Source: Amyelois transitella
Taxonomy: Eukaryota > Arthropoda > Insecta > Lepidoptera > Pyralidae
DNA: 64,000 nucleotides
Assembly: GCF_032362555.1 (NCBI RefSeq)
Contig: NC_083517.1
Span: forward strand, 5,910,001 to 5,974,000
Direction of reading: 5' to 3'
Made by a program: the position numbers and the translations under genes. Under the pieces are notes generated by a model that saw nothing but the letters and a program-made list of their open reading frames with translations, had not been told where the DNA came from and made no database searches. Shown here piece after piece: positions 1 through 12,259 of this stretch; the stretch's first letter is position 1; each line of letters opens with the position of its first letter.

Positions 1-265
1 TACACACACCTATTTATATTAGACTTATTAAGGTTATGCAACCTCATCCATAGGATATACGCTGTATGAATCCTCCGAATGAAGGATATTGGTGATTTCA
101 TTCCACAAAATATATTTGTAAAAGCATATAATTAAAAGAAACAAATAGTTCCTAAGAAGTGAAAGGATGTAAACCCAACTATGCAGTAGGAGTTTCAATG
201 AATTTTAGCAACAAAAGTCAGGAGTACCTATGACATAATATGATTGTAATAATATTTGTTTGGCA

Positions 266-442
266 CTAGCGACGGCTTCGCGCGGGTAGCATTTATAGAT
301 ATAAATATTCCTCAGAAAACGCTTTATCCAATATTTCAAACAGGAACAAAAACCGCGTACTCAACTTTCCGAGATTAACACATTCATACAGATAATAGAT
401 AATAAAGAAAATACGGGGATTTTACTTTATAATATGTAGTGA
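266..442 (-). mobile_element. Helitron-like non-autonomous fragment
   Basis: Read on the minus strand, the segment begins TC (TCACTACATATTATAAAG) and ends with a GC-rich hairpin region followed by CTAG. It lies between an A on one side and a T on the other, as Helitron insertions do. The same ends occur in the copy at 4556-4850. It is short and carries no coding sequence. Confidence 0.55.
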
Positions 443-1582
443 TACCTACTCCTGACTTTTGTGCCGGTTGCAAATAATTCTTTACTTCATTTCAAAAATC
501 ACTTGCGCTTTATTTCAATACATCAACTTTGAGCAACATCCGATTTTGCTATGAGTCTGTATTTATATAAGTACTATAAGTAAAACATATTTACTGAATT
601 GTAAAAGGAAATGTTTTATTTTTATTATTCTTTTTTGTACAAAAAGTAATCAAAACATACAAATCATGCATGTCGTGCATAATTTCTTACGGGGTAAACA
701 GAGCCAACTAAAAAGACTCGAGAGCCATCATAATTAAATGTAACATAATAATTAAATTTACTTAATTGAAAATCAGTCAATAACAGGTTACAAGAAAATC
801 TAAAAGAAGAATCTCAGTTTAAAACCTTTGCCATCAATTTAAAAATAAATCAACCAAATCATGTGTTTTTATATCAAAATCTTGCGTAAATACCTATATC
901 TTCTTAATTAGTTTAGGTATTATGTCATTCAAAATTACCATTCCCAACTTACCTATGTACTAAATGGGTAAAAGTTAGCAAACTTATTTTATTACCCATC
1001 CTACATATGATTGCCAATTGACAATGAATCATTAACTCAGAAACTAGGATGTGGGAAAATTAAGAAAAAATATCTATTTATGCACGCATAAGATGCACCT
1101 CACATTTGAAGGTTATTATTGATATACCTACTGCATAATTACTTAATGTGAATTATTCATTCATTGTCAGCTTTAATTTTACTCGTCTACTATAAATATA
1201 CGGTGTTTTTTTTTTTCACCTTGGTATTGGCATATTGATGCCTGTTCTATTAAAAAAATCATAATAGGTAATAATCAAGTAAGTAGGTAGGTAATGAAGA
1301 TCTCACATTTTATAACACTTCACCTAAATAATACATCCATTCAGCGCACGTTTCGAAAATCCTTTGAAAAAAACTGGCATAACCATAGAACTCGGAATAA
1401 TACAGACTATAACAAACCCGAAATCAGAACAAACGCCGCACATAACGCCGGCTGCTCTACAGTTAGGTATTTTGTCCAGCTCTACATTCATTTACTTTTA
1501 AAAGGATTATACCCTAATGCTCTTACATTTGACCCATAAAGCTTTTCTTCGGAAAATATTTTTTCATTCTAGTTCATCTACT

Positions 1583-1632
1583 TTGTCACACGACGATCAC
1601 CTTTGTGTACAAAGGTGATCGTCGTGTGACAA
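1583..1632. repeat. Perfect 24-bp-arm inverted repeat
   Basis: Arms 1583-1606 and 1609-1632 are exact reverse complements separated by only two bases (GT). The loop is too short for a typical microRNA precursor. No target-site duplication was seen around it. Confidence 0.85.
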
Positions 1633-2694
1633 GGTGACGAATTAAAATTACCATACCAAATTATACGCACGATATAAATTTAATTCTTGTTAAACCCTAG
1701 TGCATGCACAATTAGAAACCTTATGCACAGGCGACACCACCATTATTATGAGTACGTTTTGAAGTCTATGTATGTAATATGAGCATATTTTCATAACCCA
1801 GCTAAGAAAGCAGCAATAGTAATCCGTATTTTTTAATAAATGTACCTTCACTGCTAATTAAGCTTGCTAAAATTAGTTGTTAAATACATAAACCAAATAT
1901 TGCGGGGCGGTGCTTTGTAGAATTCGTACAAATATAATAAATAAATAAATCGTTTATTATTCTCTCCACTTAATACTAAATGGTACTTCGTACAAATATG
2001 GATAGTTGAAGAACTCGTTCATTAAATCCAGTGTTAAGGTGGGTTCTTTTATTTATTTTTTCTCCTTTTAATGTAACATTGGTAGCCAATGAACAAAGCA
2101 AGCAAAACTATTGCTAAGTAGTATTATTAATCAGTACACGAAACTTAGCAACAAATAGACAACCGCCGAGGTGCAGAGCGAAATAATTAGCACGCTAATC
2201 GACGACTCCGCTGGTTCTGTTTTATTTATCGTAGATTGTTGGCAAATAAGACTTGTTTTTTTAAATAATTTTCTGCGAAACGGAAATAACATATCTATGT
2301 TGAAGTAGACAAAGCCTTAGTATGATGGTAATCCCCAAGAAATGTTACGATTTTTCGGCAGACAACTACAGGAAATTATCCTGTGGATACGAAACTATAT
2401 GTACGAGACTGGGTGTATACGAAACCTCTAATGACAATATCAGTAGTATGAACACCCAATTTCGGGGCATTGCACTTCGGGGCATGGGTCCTAGTTTTCA
2501 ATATAAACTCGCACCTTAGATACTAAAATTTATGTTTATTTTACATAATGCACATCCATAAACTTAAATCTCAATAGAAATAGGTTTCATTTTCCCTGTA
2601 AAATGGTCACTATTTAAAGCGTACCTATATGACTACCCATCTAAAAAATTAGAAATCTTATAAAATAAAGTAAATTGAGATATTATCAACATGC

Positions 2695-3110
2695 CTTTAT
2701 GAGCAGACAGGAACTATCCAAAAAGGCTCGACTGGCTGTGCATAGGGCCGTGTTGGTCCCGACATTAATGTACGGGAGTGAAAGTTGGGTATGGCAAAAA
2801 AACACGAAAGCAGAATAAATTCAGTAGAAATTGGAGAGCGTTAAGGAGTATGATGGGTGTGAAATTGAGTGACTGGATAAGGAACAGCGTGATAAGGGAA
2901 TGTTGTAATGTGAAAGAAGAGTGTGGAGGGAAAGGTCGGAGTGGGAAGACCTAGACGAACGTATCTTGATCAAATTAAGGACGTCCTGGTAAAGGGTCAG
3001 GTCAAGAGTACCCGAAACGAAGGAAGTATGCAGAGATCGTGGCAAGTGGAAAGAGCTAGTCTCTGCCTACCCCTCCGGGAAAGAGGCGTGATTTTTTTTA
3101 TGTTATCAAC
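2695..3110 (+). mobile_element. LINE fragment, 3' end with reverse-transcriptase C-terminus
   Basis: Conceptual translation in shifting frames gives the LINE reverse-transcriptase C-terminal pattern: VHRAVLVPTLMYGSESWVW, then SMMGVKLSDWIRNSVIRE, then VGRPRRTYLDQIKDVL. It ends with the CTACCCCTCCGGGAAAGAGG tail that recurs, inverted, at 18636-18815, 19225-19395 and 31070-31130. The pattern fits an RTE-like non-LTR element. At least two frame changes are needed to read it through, so it is dead. Clade assignment is tentative. Confidence 0.7.
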
Positions 3111-3382
3111 ATGCCATGGTAGTCTTTACATCAATGCCAGGTTATACATAAATGTTATGAATTTGTTGATTAGGTTAAAAACAATCTGGGCGGTTGTTGG
3201 TGTTCTCTATCTATCTCAATATTTATTCAAAGCCTTTTGTTAAAAGCTCTCGTCTATATCCCTTGCGGGGTGAACAGAAACAATATGAACGCTAACGAGA
3301 ATCCCAAGTATTATCTAATGAACTTTATATATAAAATATTATAAAAATTGAAGTTCTGTTTTGTTCCAGGTCTCCAGTGACA

Positions 3383-6300
3383 ATGCCGGGCTCGCCATTA
3401 TCCGACGTGTATCTAAAAAACAAGATGACATCAATGCAAGAAGACGACATTCCGATATTATCACCTAACTACGCAAAGCTGAAGAACAGAACTCACGAGT
3501 AAGTATTTCTCTCTTTTATCGGATCTTATTTACAGCACGGATGAATCGTGATCACTTGATAAAATTATGCAAATGCGCCACAAACAGGACCACTGCGTCC
3601 GTTTCCCATTGATGCTGAAATATTGCACTTACAGCCAATGCAATACCTAGTATTCTCAAGAAGAGTAATGTTTCACCAAAAAAAAAAAGAAAGCACAGCG
3701 AACCCGCACCCCGGCGGGTGCAATCTAGAACGCGAACAAATATGAGAGAAAGGTCAATTATATTTTGAAATCAGATGCGTTTACATAAAATAATCGTATG
3801 TTATACCTATCTTGTTTTAAATCGCTACGTGTCTTTAGCCACTAAGATTAGCGCTATTATTTAATTTCAGATGGCAAATAGTGTGGAGAAACGTGTTCGC
3901 ATTTGTCTACCTGCATGTGGCGGCCACGTATGGATTTTACCTAATGTTTACTGGTCGAGTTAGGATTTGGACAATACTCTTTGGTAAGTTAGTCTTTTAA
4001 AAGGATTTGCAGGCAATTTAAACCTTACAATTTATGCTTATTAAAGTTTTACGCAATCCAACCAAGTAAATCAACCAATTTGTATATATCATATATTTCC
4101 AGCGATCAGCTTTGCCGTAATATCTGCTATGGGAGTTACAGCGGGCGCGCACCGTCTGTGGGCACACCGAGCATACAAAGCCAAGTGGCCTCTCCGGCTG
4201 TTCCTTGCCATACTTCAGACCATGGCCTTCCAAAACCACATCTACGAATGGGTGCGCGACCACAGGTACGAATCGCGGTCACCAGTAAAATCACTCGAGA
4301 ATGCTGTTTTGATGACACTGTGAACCAACTTGGTGTCATTTGATTTTAAACGGTAGTTTCTGTATATGAGAAACGAAACTTACCTGATTATTTCTGGTTC
4401 ATGGAAAGTCACATTACTATACATTTGATATTCTTCCAAATAGAATTACTAAAAGTACCATTTCCAGCACTCTCTTTAAATTTAAACATGAAAAATTCAA
4501 ACGGTCGTTTAATTCGGGTAGCGGGTCGCTAGTTTGTAATATACCTTATTACAAACTAGCGACTCGCCCCGGCTTCGCACGGGTGTAATGCTGATACTAA
4601 ATACACTACAGAAAATCTGTGACTACCTATTTATTTTATTTTTACATCATTTATTACATTGCAGAATGTCTTTATATATATTTTTCCACTATTTAATGGA
4701 TGTTATTATTATATTATACATGTAACCTTTCTCTTGAATCACTCTATCTGAAAATAACCGCATCAAAATTCGGTGCGTAGTTTTAAAGATTTAAGCATAC
4801 AAATGGATATAGGGACAGAGAAAGTGACTTTGTCTTATACTATGTAGTGATGATTAATAGATTTACTTACTAGTCAAACTTCTTTCCGTTGCCTTGTAAT
4901 ATTCTAGAAAAACAAACCAAGTTTGATCTCCGAAAATTTACTTTATTCATACAATTAAATAATTTAGAGGTTTACCTAAGAAAGTCCAACAGGGTAATCT
5001 TAAATTAATACATACTTACTTCCTATTTACTTTTATTTTTTGCGTTTAGAAAAATACACCATAGACCGATAATTTTGAAGTCAAGTGAACGTACATAGTA
5101 TAGTTACATCTATATCCCTTGCGGGGTGAACAGAGCCAACAGTTTTGAAGAGACTGAAAGGCCACGTGCAGCTGTTTTGATTAAGATGGAACTGAGATTC
5201 AAATAGTGACAGATTTGTTTTGGTCGTTCAGGGTACACCACAAATTTACGGAAACCGATGCCGACCCACACAACGCTAAGCGAGGCTTCTTCTTCTCCCA
5301 CATCGGCTGGCTGATGGTACGCAAACACAAGGAAGTGTTTGAGAAGGGCGCCACAGTCGACATGTCCGACCTGGAGAAGGATCCCATCGTCATGTTCCAA
5401 AAAAAGTAAGAATTGTTATCTTTACGACCTGATACGAGTTGAAAGGTTTGAGATTCGAATCCTGAACAGGTCCAAGGTCTTTGTTTTTTTTTATTAAACA
5501 GTAGCCTACACATTTTGAGACAGCCCCAAAGAAAGAGACGAAACTTGTGTAAATAAAGTATTGTTCGTACGTATAAACTTATAATTTTCCTTTTGTATAA
5601 TGTTCTCACGTATAATTTTCCTTTTAGACACACAGATTATGGCCAATATTACTTTTCAGAACTTACCTATTTGTGATGCCAATCGTTTGTTTCGTCATCC
5701 CCGCGTGGTTACCAGTCTATTTCTGGGGGGAGGACCCCTGGACCTCGTGGTACGCAGCTTCCATCGCGAGGTACACCCTCACTCTCCACTTCACCTGGCT
5801 AGTAAACTCAGCCGCACACATTTGGGGCAATAGGCCTTATGACAAGTAAGTTCATTGGAATTTTTGTTGGTGAAAGTTTGTAACTATGTATATGGTGTTA
5901 CAGTTTAGAAAGTTGTGATTGTATCTGACCAGATTCAGTTGTGCCGTTGCATAGAGTCGGTCATGAGCGAGATTTTTTAAATAATGAATTATTAACATGT
6001 TGTTGTTGAATTTAACAAACCTTAGATGACTCATGATGATTCCCGCAAGAAAGCATGAAAGCGTTATCTGCTACCACTAACACGTTTTAATGCCTTACAC
6101 AAGAAAAATAGTGCCAGCTCCTCTCCTCTTAGCCTGTGTCATAGTCATGTCAAAGTTTAACCAAAGAAAATGTTTCTGATTTTTTTTAATAAATCCTAAA
6201 TATATAATATATAAATTGTTACTATGTTAGTCGTCATATGTGTTTCAGATACATAGGAGCTACTGACAACAAGACAGTGGCAATCTGTGCTTTCGGTGAA

Positions 6301-7400
6301 GGTTGGCACAACTACCACCACGTGTTCCCCTGGGACTACAAGGCGGCCGAGCTGGGCAACTACAGTACCAATATGTCCACAGCCCTTATTGACATTGCTG
6401 CCAAATACGGTAACTTCATAATTATGATAAGAAACTATTGCAAATACATAAACAAGCTTAATTAATATATTGTAGTTAATTAACTAATGATAAATTGGTT
6501 TTAATTAAAATACCTTAAACTGTTAATACGAGTATGTCTACCATAAGAGGTAAATACTTGATTATATATACATATGTATGCAATTATTTTATTTCATAGA
6601 TTATTTACTATTCTTAACATGAATAAAACAAGTAAGGATGTAATATCAGTTATCAGAAAAAAATATTGGAGTTTCTTGCAGAAATTGTATTAACAAGAGT
6701 AAATATGTATATCAATGAGATTCTTGTTCACCCGTGTGCTTTGTGTGTCTTGCTCGCAAGTAAGTTTATGAGCAAAAAATGTTGATGAAACTCCCGGAGC
6801 TAGATTCCATAAATCTTATTACAAAAAAGAGGTCACCTTTATTCTTGCAGAACTTAACTTGCATCGATAAAATTTAAAAAAAATACAATTAAATATTTGA
6901 CGGCCTCTGTGGCGCAGCGGTAATATGCTTGTCTGTGACACCGGATGTCCAGGGTTCGAATCCCGGCCAGGGCATGATAAGTAAAGATCTTTTTCTGATT
7001 GGCCTGGGTCTTGGATGTTTATCTATATAAGAATTTATTATAAAATATAGTATCGTTGAGTTAATATCTTGTAACACAAGTCTGGAACTTACTTCGAGGC
7101 TTACTCAATCTGTGTAATTTGTCCCGTATATATTTATTTATATTTTATATTTATTTCTCCAAAAAATATAATTTCTCCTTTGTTTCAGGCCTAGCCTACG
7201 ATTTAAAAACTGTGTCAGCCGATATGATCAGGAAAAGGGTGGCCAGAACTGGGGACGGCAGCCACCCATCAGCTAAAGAAGTTGATTCAGCCCATGAAGA
7301 TCACCACCACCCAGAAAACCCAGTGTGGGGGTGGGAGGATCAGGATATGACGGAAGAAGACCGACAACTTGCAGAAATCGCTCATAGAAAAACCGAGTAA
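3383..7400 (+). CDS. Acyl-CoA desaturase (membrane fatty-acid desaturase, delta-9/delta-11 type)
   Basis: This is a seven-exon gene: 3383-3498, 3871-3983, 4103-4265, 5232-5405, 5660-5845, 6249-6409 and 7189-7400. All introns are GT-AG and the joined frame is open for 374 aa, the usual insect length. The di-iron ligands are present: HRLWAH (H93/H98), HRVHH (H130/H133/H134), HNYHH (H271/H274/H275) and the NSAAH motif (N238/H242). Four hydrophobic segments surround them. The family inserts a cis double bond into fatty acyl-CoA at the ER membrane using cytochrome b5, and in moths it serves lipid metabolism or sex-pheromone synthesis. Bond position and substrate cannot be read from the sequence. 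An acceptor AG lies 13 bases before the ATG, so a non-coding first exon exists upstream. A polyadenylation signal AATAAA lies at 7578-7583. Introns 3 and 6 contain SINEs. Confidence 0.93.
4556..4850 (-). mobile_element. Helitron-like non-autonomous element in desaturase intron 3
   Basis: On the minus strand it starts TCACTACATAGTATAAGAC and ends GCCGGGGCGAGTCGCTAG, with A and T flanks as expected for Helitron insertion between A and T. A second, oppositely oriented end (GCGGGTCGCTAG) lies just to the left at about 4521-4532. The two ends therefore form an inverted repeat around 4521-4567. Confidence 0.65.
5104..5214 (-). repeat. SINE-like repeat, family A, truncated
   Basis: It matches the 3' half of the family seen complete at 34264-34524 (CCCTTGCGGGGTGAACAGAG, then AGACTGAAAGGCCACG). 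It ends only about 17 bases before the acceptor of desaturase exon 4, so the branch-point region of that intron is probably repeat-derived. Confidence 0.8.
6897..7143 (+). mobile_element. tRNA-derived SINE (Metulj-like) in desaturase intron 6
   Basis: The head resembles a tRNA gene: box A around TGGCGCAGCGG and box B GGTTCGAATCC. It is followed by the body TTTTTCTGATTGGCCTGGGT and an ATTT-rich tail. The same element occurs inverted at 62250-62486. It resembles the lepidopteran SINE I know as Metulj; the name should be checked against a repeat library. It is not a functional tRNA gene: the head runs straight into a SINE body. Confidence 0.85.
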
Positions 7401-8749
7401 CTTTTACTGACTGATTTAAGTGAATAAGTTAGGCGGCATATTATGAATCTGGTCTATAAAAATGTAATGATACGTAATTACTTAATGACTACAATTATAC
7501 ACGAATATTTATCAAAAATTAACCTTGTATATAATAGAAATTATAAACATGTATACAGGGTGAAATCTATATAAGTCAATAAAAATTATCAAATCTCAGA
7601 TACTAATTGAATCTAGCCGATCTGAATTCTACATTAATAAACAAACATACATAAACATATGCTTTTTGTCTAAAGCTCTAATTCCACGGAAGTATCAAAA
7701 ATTCTACCATGGTGGACTTAACGACATACAGCTACCTGATTGGTAAATCGTATCGAAACCGGTTCGGGCTGTGCTTTGATAGAAATAACTTATTCTTTTT
7801 TTATAAACTTTTGTTTTAAAACAATCTCAACACCTGTATGAAACAGGCATTCCTGAAAAATACACTGTGTTAAACTATATTATTCCATCAATCCGCCTAG
7901 ATTAAGCAGGTCCAGAATATCTATCAATACGCCAGGATACAACTTACCTACTACCTAGAAAAAATCCAGGGCAATTCCATCAGTTTTCAATTCTGTTTTC
8001 AAATGCTTATAAGAATGGTTTGGGTAGTGTAGGTATGTAAATGTTAATACTTAAATTTATATAAAAATACCCGAGTGAGCAAACAGAACGTTACAAACAA
8101 AAAGAACGTTTATACTAGATTCTAGATATGTTTTATAAAGCTGTGAATGAACGAATATTTTTTTATAATTGTACAAAATTAATGTACTTATCTAGTTGGC
8201 GAAACAAGGAGTTGCAAAGGAATGGTGTAATCCTTTTCGCTACTAGGTATATTGTATTACATTATAGTTAAGATATTGTTACATATAATTGCCATGTGAC
8301 TATGAACAAAACCTATGAAAACTGCGGTTGTTTGCAGCATTTTGTAGTTTAACGTATGTATTTTGTTATGTGATATTGGTTCTATGGATATTTACTGGTG
8401 ACTGTTAGTTTTAAAAATTAACTTATTTAGTTGAGAAAATAAATGTTATTAAGGGCTCATTCATTTTTAAATTATAAGTAAACATGTTAAGTAGAGCAAA
8501 AAAATATTAAATTAAAAATATATTTTTTTATTAATCAATTGAAGTGCTAATGGGCCCTAATAATCGTACTTACCTAATTTAATTCGTATTTAGGTAAGGT
8601 TAATTTATTTTTATACCATGAAACAAAATATAAAATGTTTTTAAATTTATCATTTCTTATTTTGCACATGCTTGTATTTTTCGTCTAAATAGCCAATAAA
8701 CGTTGTTTTAATAGAAGTTTTTTAGTAAAAACTACAAGATAAAATCTCT

Positions 8750-9105
8750 TGATGAAAAGCGTCGGTTGTCTAATCGGTAGGTTAAAATGCGTGTGGCAAA
8801 AAAAGGCACAGGGTCGAATCTCACTTCGGCCATGTACCATTAACTATTCTCTAAGACACATTAGTTTGAATACTAACCGATGCTCTTACGGTGAGGGAAA
8901 ACATCGTGAGGAAACCAGTATACTGACAACTGGATGTGTAACCATGACCAATCTAATACGGGTTAGGTTCCCCTGCAAAGGTTGTGGAGGTCACACGGGA
9001 GGCGCTTCGTGTAAAAACCTGACTGAGGCACATCCCGGGCTCCTTTCCCGAGTGGTGAGAATGCAACCCGGAGTAAGGCCAGGAGAAAGAGAAGACGAGA
9101 TAAAT
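8750..9105 (+). repeat. tRNA-headed SINE, family B, long copy
   Basis: The head (TTGTCTAATCGGTAGG... GGGTCGAATCTC) resembles a degenerate tRNA. The body (ACCGATGCTCTTACGGTGAG, GGTTAGGTTCCCCTGC, GCTTCGTGTAAAAACC) recurs in pieces at 23398-23525, 31655-31805, 39930-40035, 51155-51200 and, inverted, 55190-55310. The 197-codon open frame across it is read-through of the SINE, not a gene. Confidence 0.75.
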
Positions 9106-9127
9106 TCTCTAAAATTTTGTGCAACAC

Positions 9128-9182
9128 AATGGGGTTTTCCAGGTATGAACAAAACAATGTTTCATACCTGGAAAACCCCATT
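9128..9182. repeat. Perfect 22-bp-arm hairpin with 11-base loop
   Basis: Arms 9128-9149 and 9161-9182 are exact reverse complements (arm core GGGGTTTTCCAGGTATGAA). The perfect pairing suggests recent origin, as a foldback duplication or a very short MITE, or a hairpin RNA. No expression evidence can be read here. Confidence 0.85.
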
Positions 9183-9439
9183 TGGGGCATATATGGTATT
9201 CCGGGGACACAGACATGCCCCCACCGAGCGTGTCAAGCGAAGTTCAAGGGCACTGCCTAATTTTCTCGAGAGGTTTCACCGTTTTTTTTTTTACTTGTAT
9301 GTATTTTGTAAGTGCTCTTGTTCTTTAGTCAATCTCCGGTGACATCTAGTAAAAATTACATAGGCACTTTTCTTCTCTGCGTAAAAACACAAATATAATA
9401 AATCCAGAGAGGAATATAATTACATTTGTAGAGTCTACA

Positions 9440-9530
9440 CCTTTCCACTTTCCACGTTCCCTGCACACTTCATTCGCTTCATCCATATTCACCCACATTA
9501 GCTATTACAGTGATAGATACGAGTTTAGAC
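9440..9530 (-). mobile_element. LINE 3'-end scrap
   Basis: It resembles the inverted tail region at 18636 and 19225 (CTTTCCACTTTCCACG, CATTCGCTTCATCCATATTC). It is short and degraded. Confidence 0.45.
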
Positions 9531-10084
9531 TTGGAGTGGCTTTATTTAAAAAAAAGAAGAGCAATCCAGTGTTGTGCGCACAGCCTTAACTGTCGTGAGC
9601 CTAGTGGAAGAAATTTCTTAAAAATAAGAAGTGCCCTTGTACTAAATTTATCTTTAGTTTAAGTTTTACTTTTAGAAACCTTGGTGCACATAAAAATATA
9701 AATTAAATTAATAAAGAATTGAAAAATAATAGAACAATTGAAAGGGACCGCGTAGTAAAAAATATATTTAAATTCCTTTTATGATCTAAGGGTGGACTAA
9801 GAATTTCTGCCGATACGGGAATTTTCGGGATTCAACAAAATCAAATCAAACATTGCCACACAGGCGTTTCAATTTTTCAATAAACTTCTAGTTTTCTAAT
9901 ATAAATTAAATTATTATAAATTATTTTACATTTAATAATTTTAATTAGTTTGCAATTGTCCTTAATTTATATAAAAAAAAATATTCTTTATTATTATTAT
10001 AGGATACTTCATATCGCTTAATAATTGTCAAAACGTTTGGTTTCACAACATTGGTTGACGTCAAATAAATTACTTAAAACTACT

Positions 10085-11960
10085 TTACTGCCGCTTCCAA
10101 GGCGTCAGTGTAGAAGAAGCGGTAACAAACTGCACTGCAGCATTTTCTTCAACAACGGCAACTTTACAAATATCCAAACTTAGAATCGAATGTGGACGAG
10201 AGAATACATTGTTCAGATTAATATATTTATACATTACGAGTATAAGATCAAAAATGTACTGGGACGCTACTGTAGGTATGTTTATTTCATTAAAGAGCTT
10301 TTGAAGCCTATCAGTCAAATAGGATGCCATTAGTTCAGTTGATTTGTGGTCAAACCCATATTGACGAAGTTTGCGCAAAAGTGTCAGATGATCTACGCAA
10401 TCAAATGCTTTAGAGAGATCGCAAAAGACTCCAACTGAATCCTGTGAACTCTCCCACGCGCACAACAAGTGCTACTCCCGCATCAGTGGTGGACTTCCCG
10501 GCAGTAAACCCATATTGTTGGGTATGGAAAATGTTATTGATTTTAAAATACTGTTGCATTTGATTGAGCATCATCTTCTCAAACACCTTGCTCAAAACTG
10601 GCAATATAGAAATAGGTCTATAATTGCCAAGGACTGTTTTCTCCCCTTTTTGAATTAAGGTATTAATTTGCTACATTTAATTAAATTTGGAAAAATACCT
10701 TCATCAATACATTCATTTAGTATAACAGCTAGATCAGATGCAATAATGTCTATAATTTGACTTATCATACTAACATACATACCCCAATGGTCTTCAGACT
10801 TTTTCTAATTAATTTGTTTGAACGCCTTTAATATATTATCAGAGTTAACATTTTTAAATTTAAAGACAGATTAGTTTGGAATTGTGTTATTATTAAGGAG
10901 GGTTTCAGCGCGCAACAACAAGAATCAACGTCAGAAGTAAGCTCCACAGGGATTTTTGTTACCGGATGCTATTTGGTTAATACTGTCTCTATCTTTGATT
11001 TTGCCAGATCTATACTAATATTATAAAGCTGAAGAGTTTGTTTTGTTTGTTTGTTTGTTTGTTTGTTTAAACGCGCTAATCTCAGAAACTACTGAACCGA
11101 TTTGAATAATTCTTTCACTGTTGGATAGTCTATTTATCGAGGAAGGCTATAGGCTACATTTTATCCCGGATTTCCTACGGGAAACGTCAACAATGCAGGT
11201 GAAAGTTGAATGAGTCGGCCATCTGCGAGCTTTCCACCCGAACGCTGCGCAAACCAACAAAGATATAGTAAAACAATGTACTAAAGATGTGAAGTACTCA
11301 TTTTTTGCCTCAAAAAAGTCCGCGAGAGCATATATCTATCTCTTAAGGTTTACTTACAATAACCACTTTTATGTTCATTTTTTAAAATAATTTTTAATTA
11401 TAAACATAAGTTATTTTGAAACCAATTTTCTTTAATTCAGTATTAATCCTTATCCAAATAAATATGTTTATTACTTTCGGCTTTTCATGTAGACTAAAAT
11501 TGCCATTTACAGTATATAAATCAGACGAATAGGTTTTGAGATATAGTCGTTATAAGCAATATGCAGCGAAACATTTAATACGGCGAACCAGCGTTCTTTC
11601 TAATACACGTGACCGCCTGCTGCAAAAATAAATATGATGCCCAAAATAACTATTCCACGCGGACGAAGTCGCGGGCACAGCTAGTTCTTTAATAATAACG
11701 TTCCATGTTTCTTTAATTTTATTTGTTGTATTGTTTATTTTACTATAATGTAAAAAGACTTGGCTTGCCTGCAAACATTTTTAAATAATTTTCAATAATT
11801 TTTGACATATTCTACAAAAGTGGGGTCAAAATTGTATTGTTTCTGGGCATATAAGTCATATAATTTTTTCCTACTCTCTCCTCTGTGTACCTAATGTAGC
11901 CCATTCACTGAACTGTAACATTACGAATTTTGACTTGTTTCTGCTTGAACCTTTTTGAGT
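10085..11960 (-). mobile_element. Broken non-LTR retrotransposon (Jockey/CR1-like reverse transcriptase)
   Basis: On the minus strand the pieces appear in family order: NKIKETWNVIIKE near 11700, GKIKDRDSIN near 10990, an NYRPISILPVLSKVFEKMM block near 10600, then FCDLSKAFDCVDH (finger/palm region) near 10400 and SYLTDRLQ near 10310. The downstream FADD catalytic region is absent, with sequence jumping to a C-terminal-like segment. Several frame changes separate the blocks, so the copy is dead. A Helitron-like element (11009-11684) sits inside it. Clade is inferred from motif style only. Confidence 0.8.
11009..11684 (+). mobile_element. Helitron-like element inserted in the LINE
   Basis: It begins TCTATACTAATATTATAAAG and ends with a hairpin (CGCGGACGAAGTCGCG), a short spacer and CTAG, between a 5' A and a 3' T. 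These are Helitron hallmarks. A TTTG microsatellite lies near its 5' end. Removing it would rejoin the interrupted LINE frame exactly at an AT dinucleotide. Confidence 0.75.
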
Positions 11961-12259
11961 ATTCAGCATAAATCATATTAAATAAATTGTTATAATGTCC
12001 ATCAGGATTATTTTCAGTATATGTTAATGTATTTAATTTTTTTAAATTTTTAATGATTGAATTGAAATTCAAGAAGTAAATAAAAGTAAAAATTTGGTTT
12101 ATTGGGAAACCTAAATTTCTCAGGGTAGTATAATTTATCCTTTACTTAAAGGCGTGAGACTACATTAATAAATTTTAACAATAAATAGAATAAATAGTAA
12201 TATCATCAGGCAAGACTAGCACCAAATAGATGAAATGAGCATTAGAGTTAAGTTTCTCA

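Larger units (their letters stand above)
1..3382. other. Intergenic / 5' region upstream of the desaturase
   Basis: No supported coding exon was found here. The short open frames (for example 1294-1539 and 2322-2519) lack splice partners, family resemblance or composition bias. The stretch holds a Helitron-like fragment near 266-442, a 24-bp-arm hairpin at 1583-1632, a LINE 3' fragment at 2695-3110, and a scrap of the SINE-like repeat at about 3248-3290. The splice acceptor 13 bases before the desaturase ATG implies that one or more untranslated first exons of that gene, and its promoter, lie somewhere in this stretch; I could not place them. Confidence 0.6.
7401..12259. other. Repeat-filled intergenic region
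   Basis: After the desaturase 3' end this stretch contains a tRNA-headed SINE (family B), a 22-bp-arm hairpin, a LINE 3' scrap and a large broken LINE split by a Helitron-like element. Nothing between about 7600 and 8750 is recognised; it is AT-rich with no credible exon. No host gene is supported in the region. Confidence 0.7.

Noticed and set aside
1294-1539. 81-codon open frame
   Set aside because: No signal, domain, splice partner or composition bias; AT-rich spacer.
2322-2519. 65-codon open frame with an ATG
   Set aside because: Length expected by chance, no family likeness, no neighbouring exons.
5199-5633. 144-codon minus-strand frame across desaturase exon 4
   Set aside because: Antisense shadow of a verified exon; it continues through the intron without splice signals.
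5628-5659. Upstream acceptor (CTTTTAG) for desaturase exon 5
   Set aside because: Using it gives a stop within about 16 codons; the acceptor at 5659 gives the conserved YLFVMPIVCFVIPAW sequence.
6897-6975. tRNA gene
   Set aside because: The head continues into a SINE body and the same unit recurs at 62250-62486; it is a retroposon head.
8749-9342. 197-codon open frame
   Set aside because: Reads through a tRNA-headed SINE and a hairpin; pieces of the same DNA occur elsewhere in the window.
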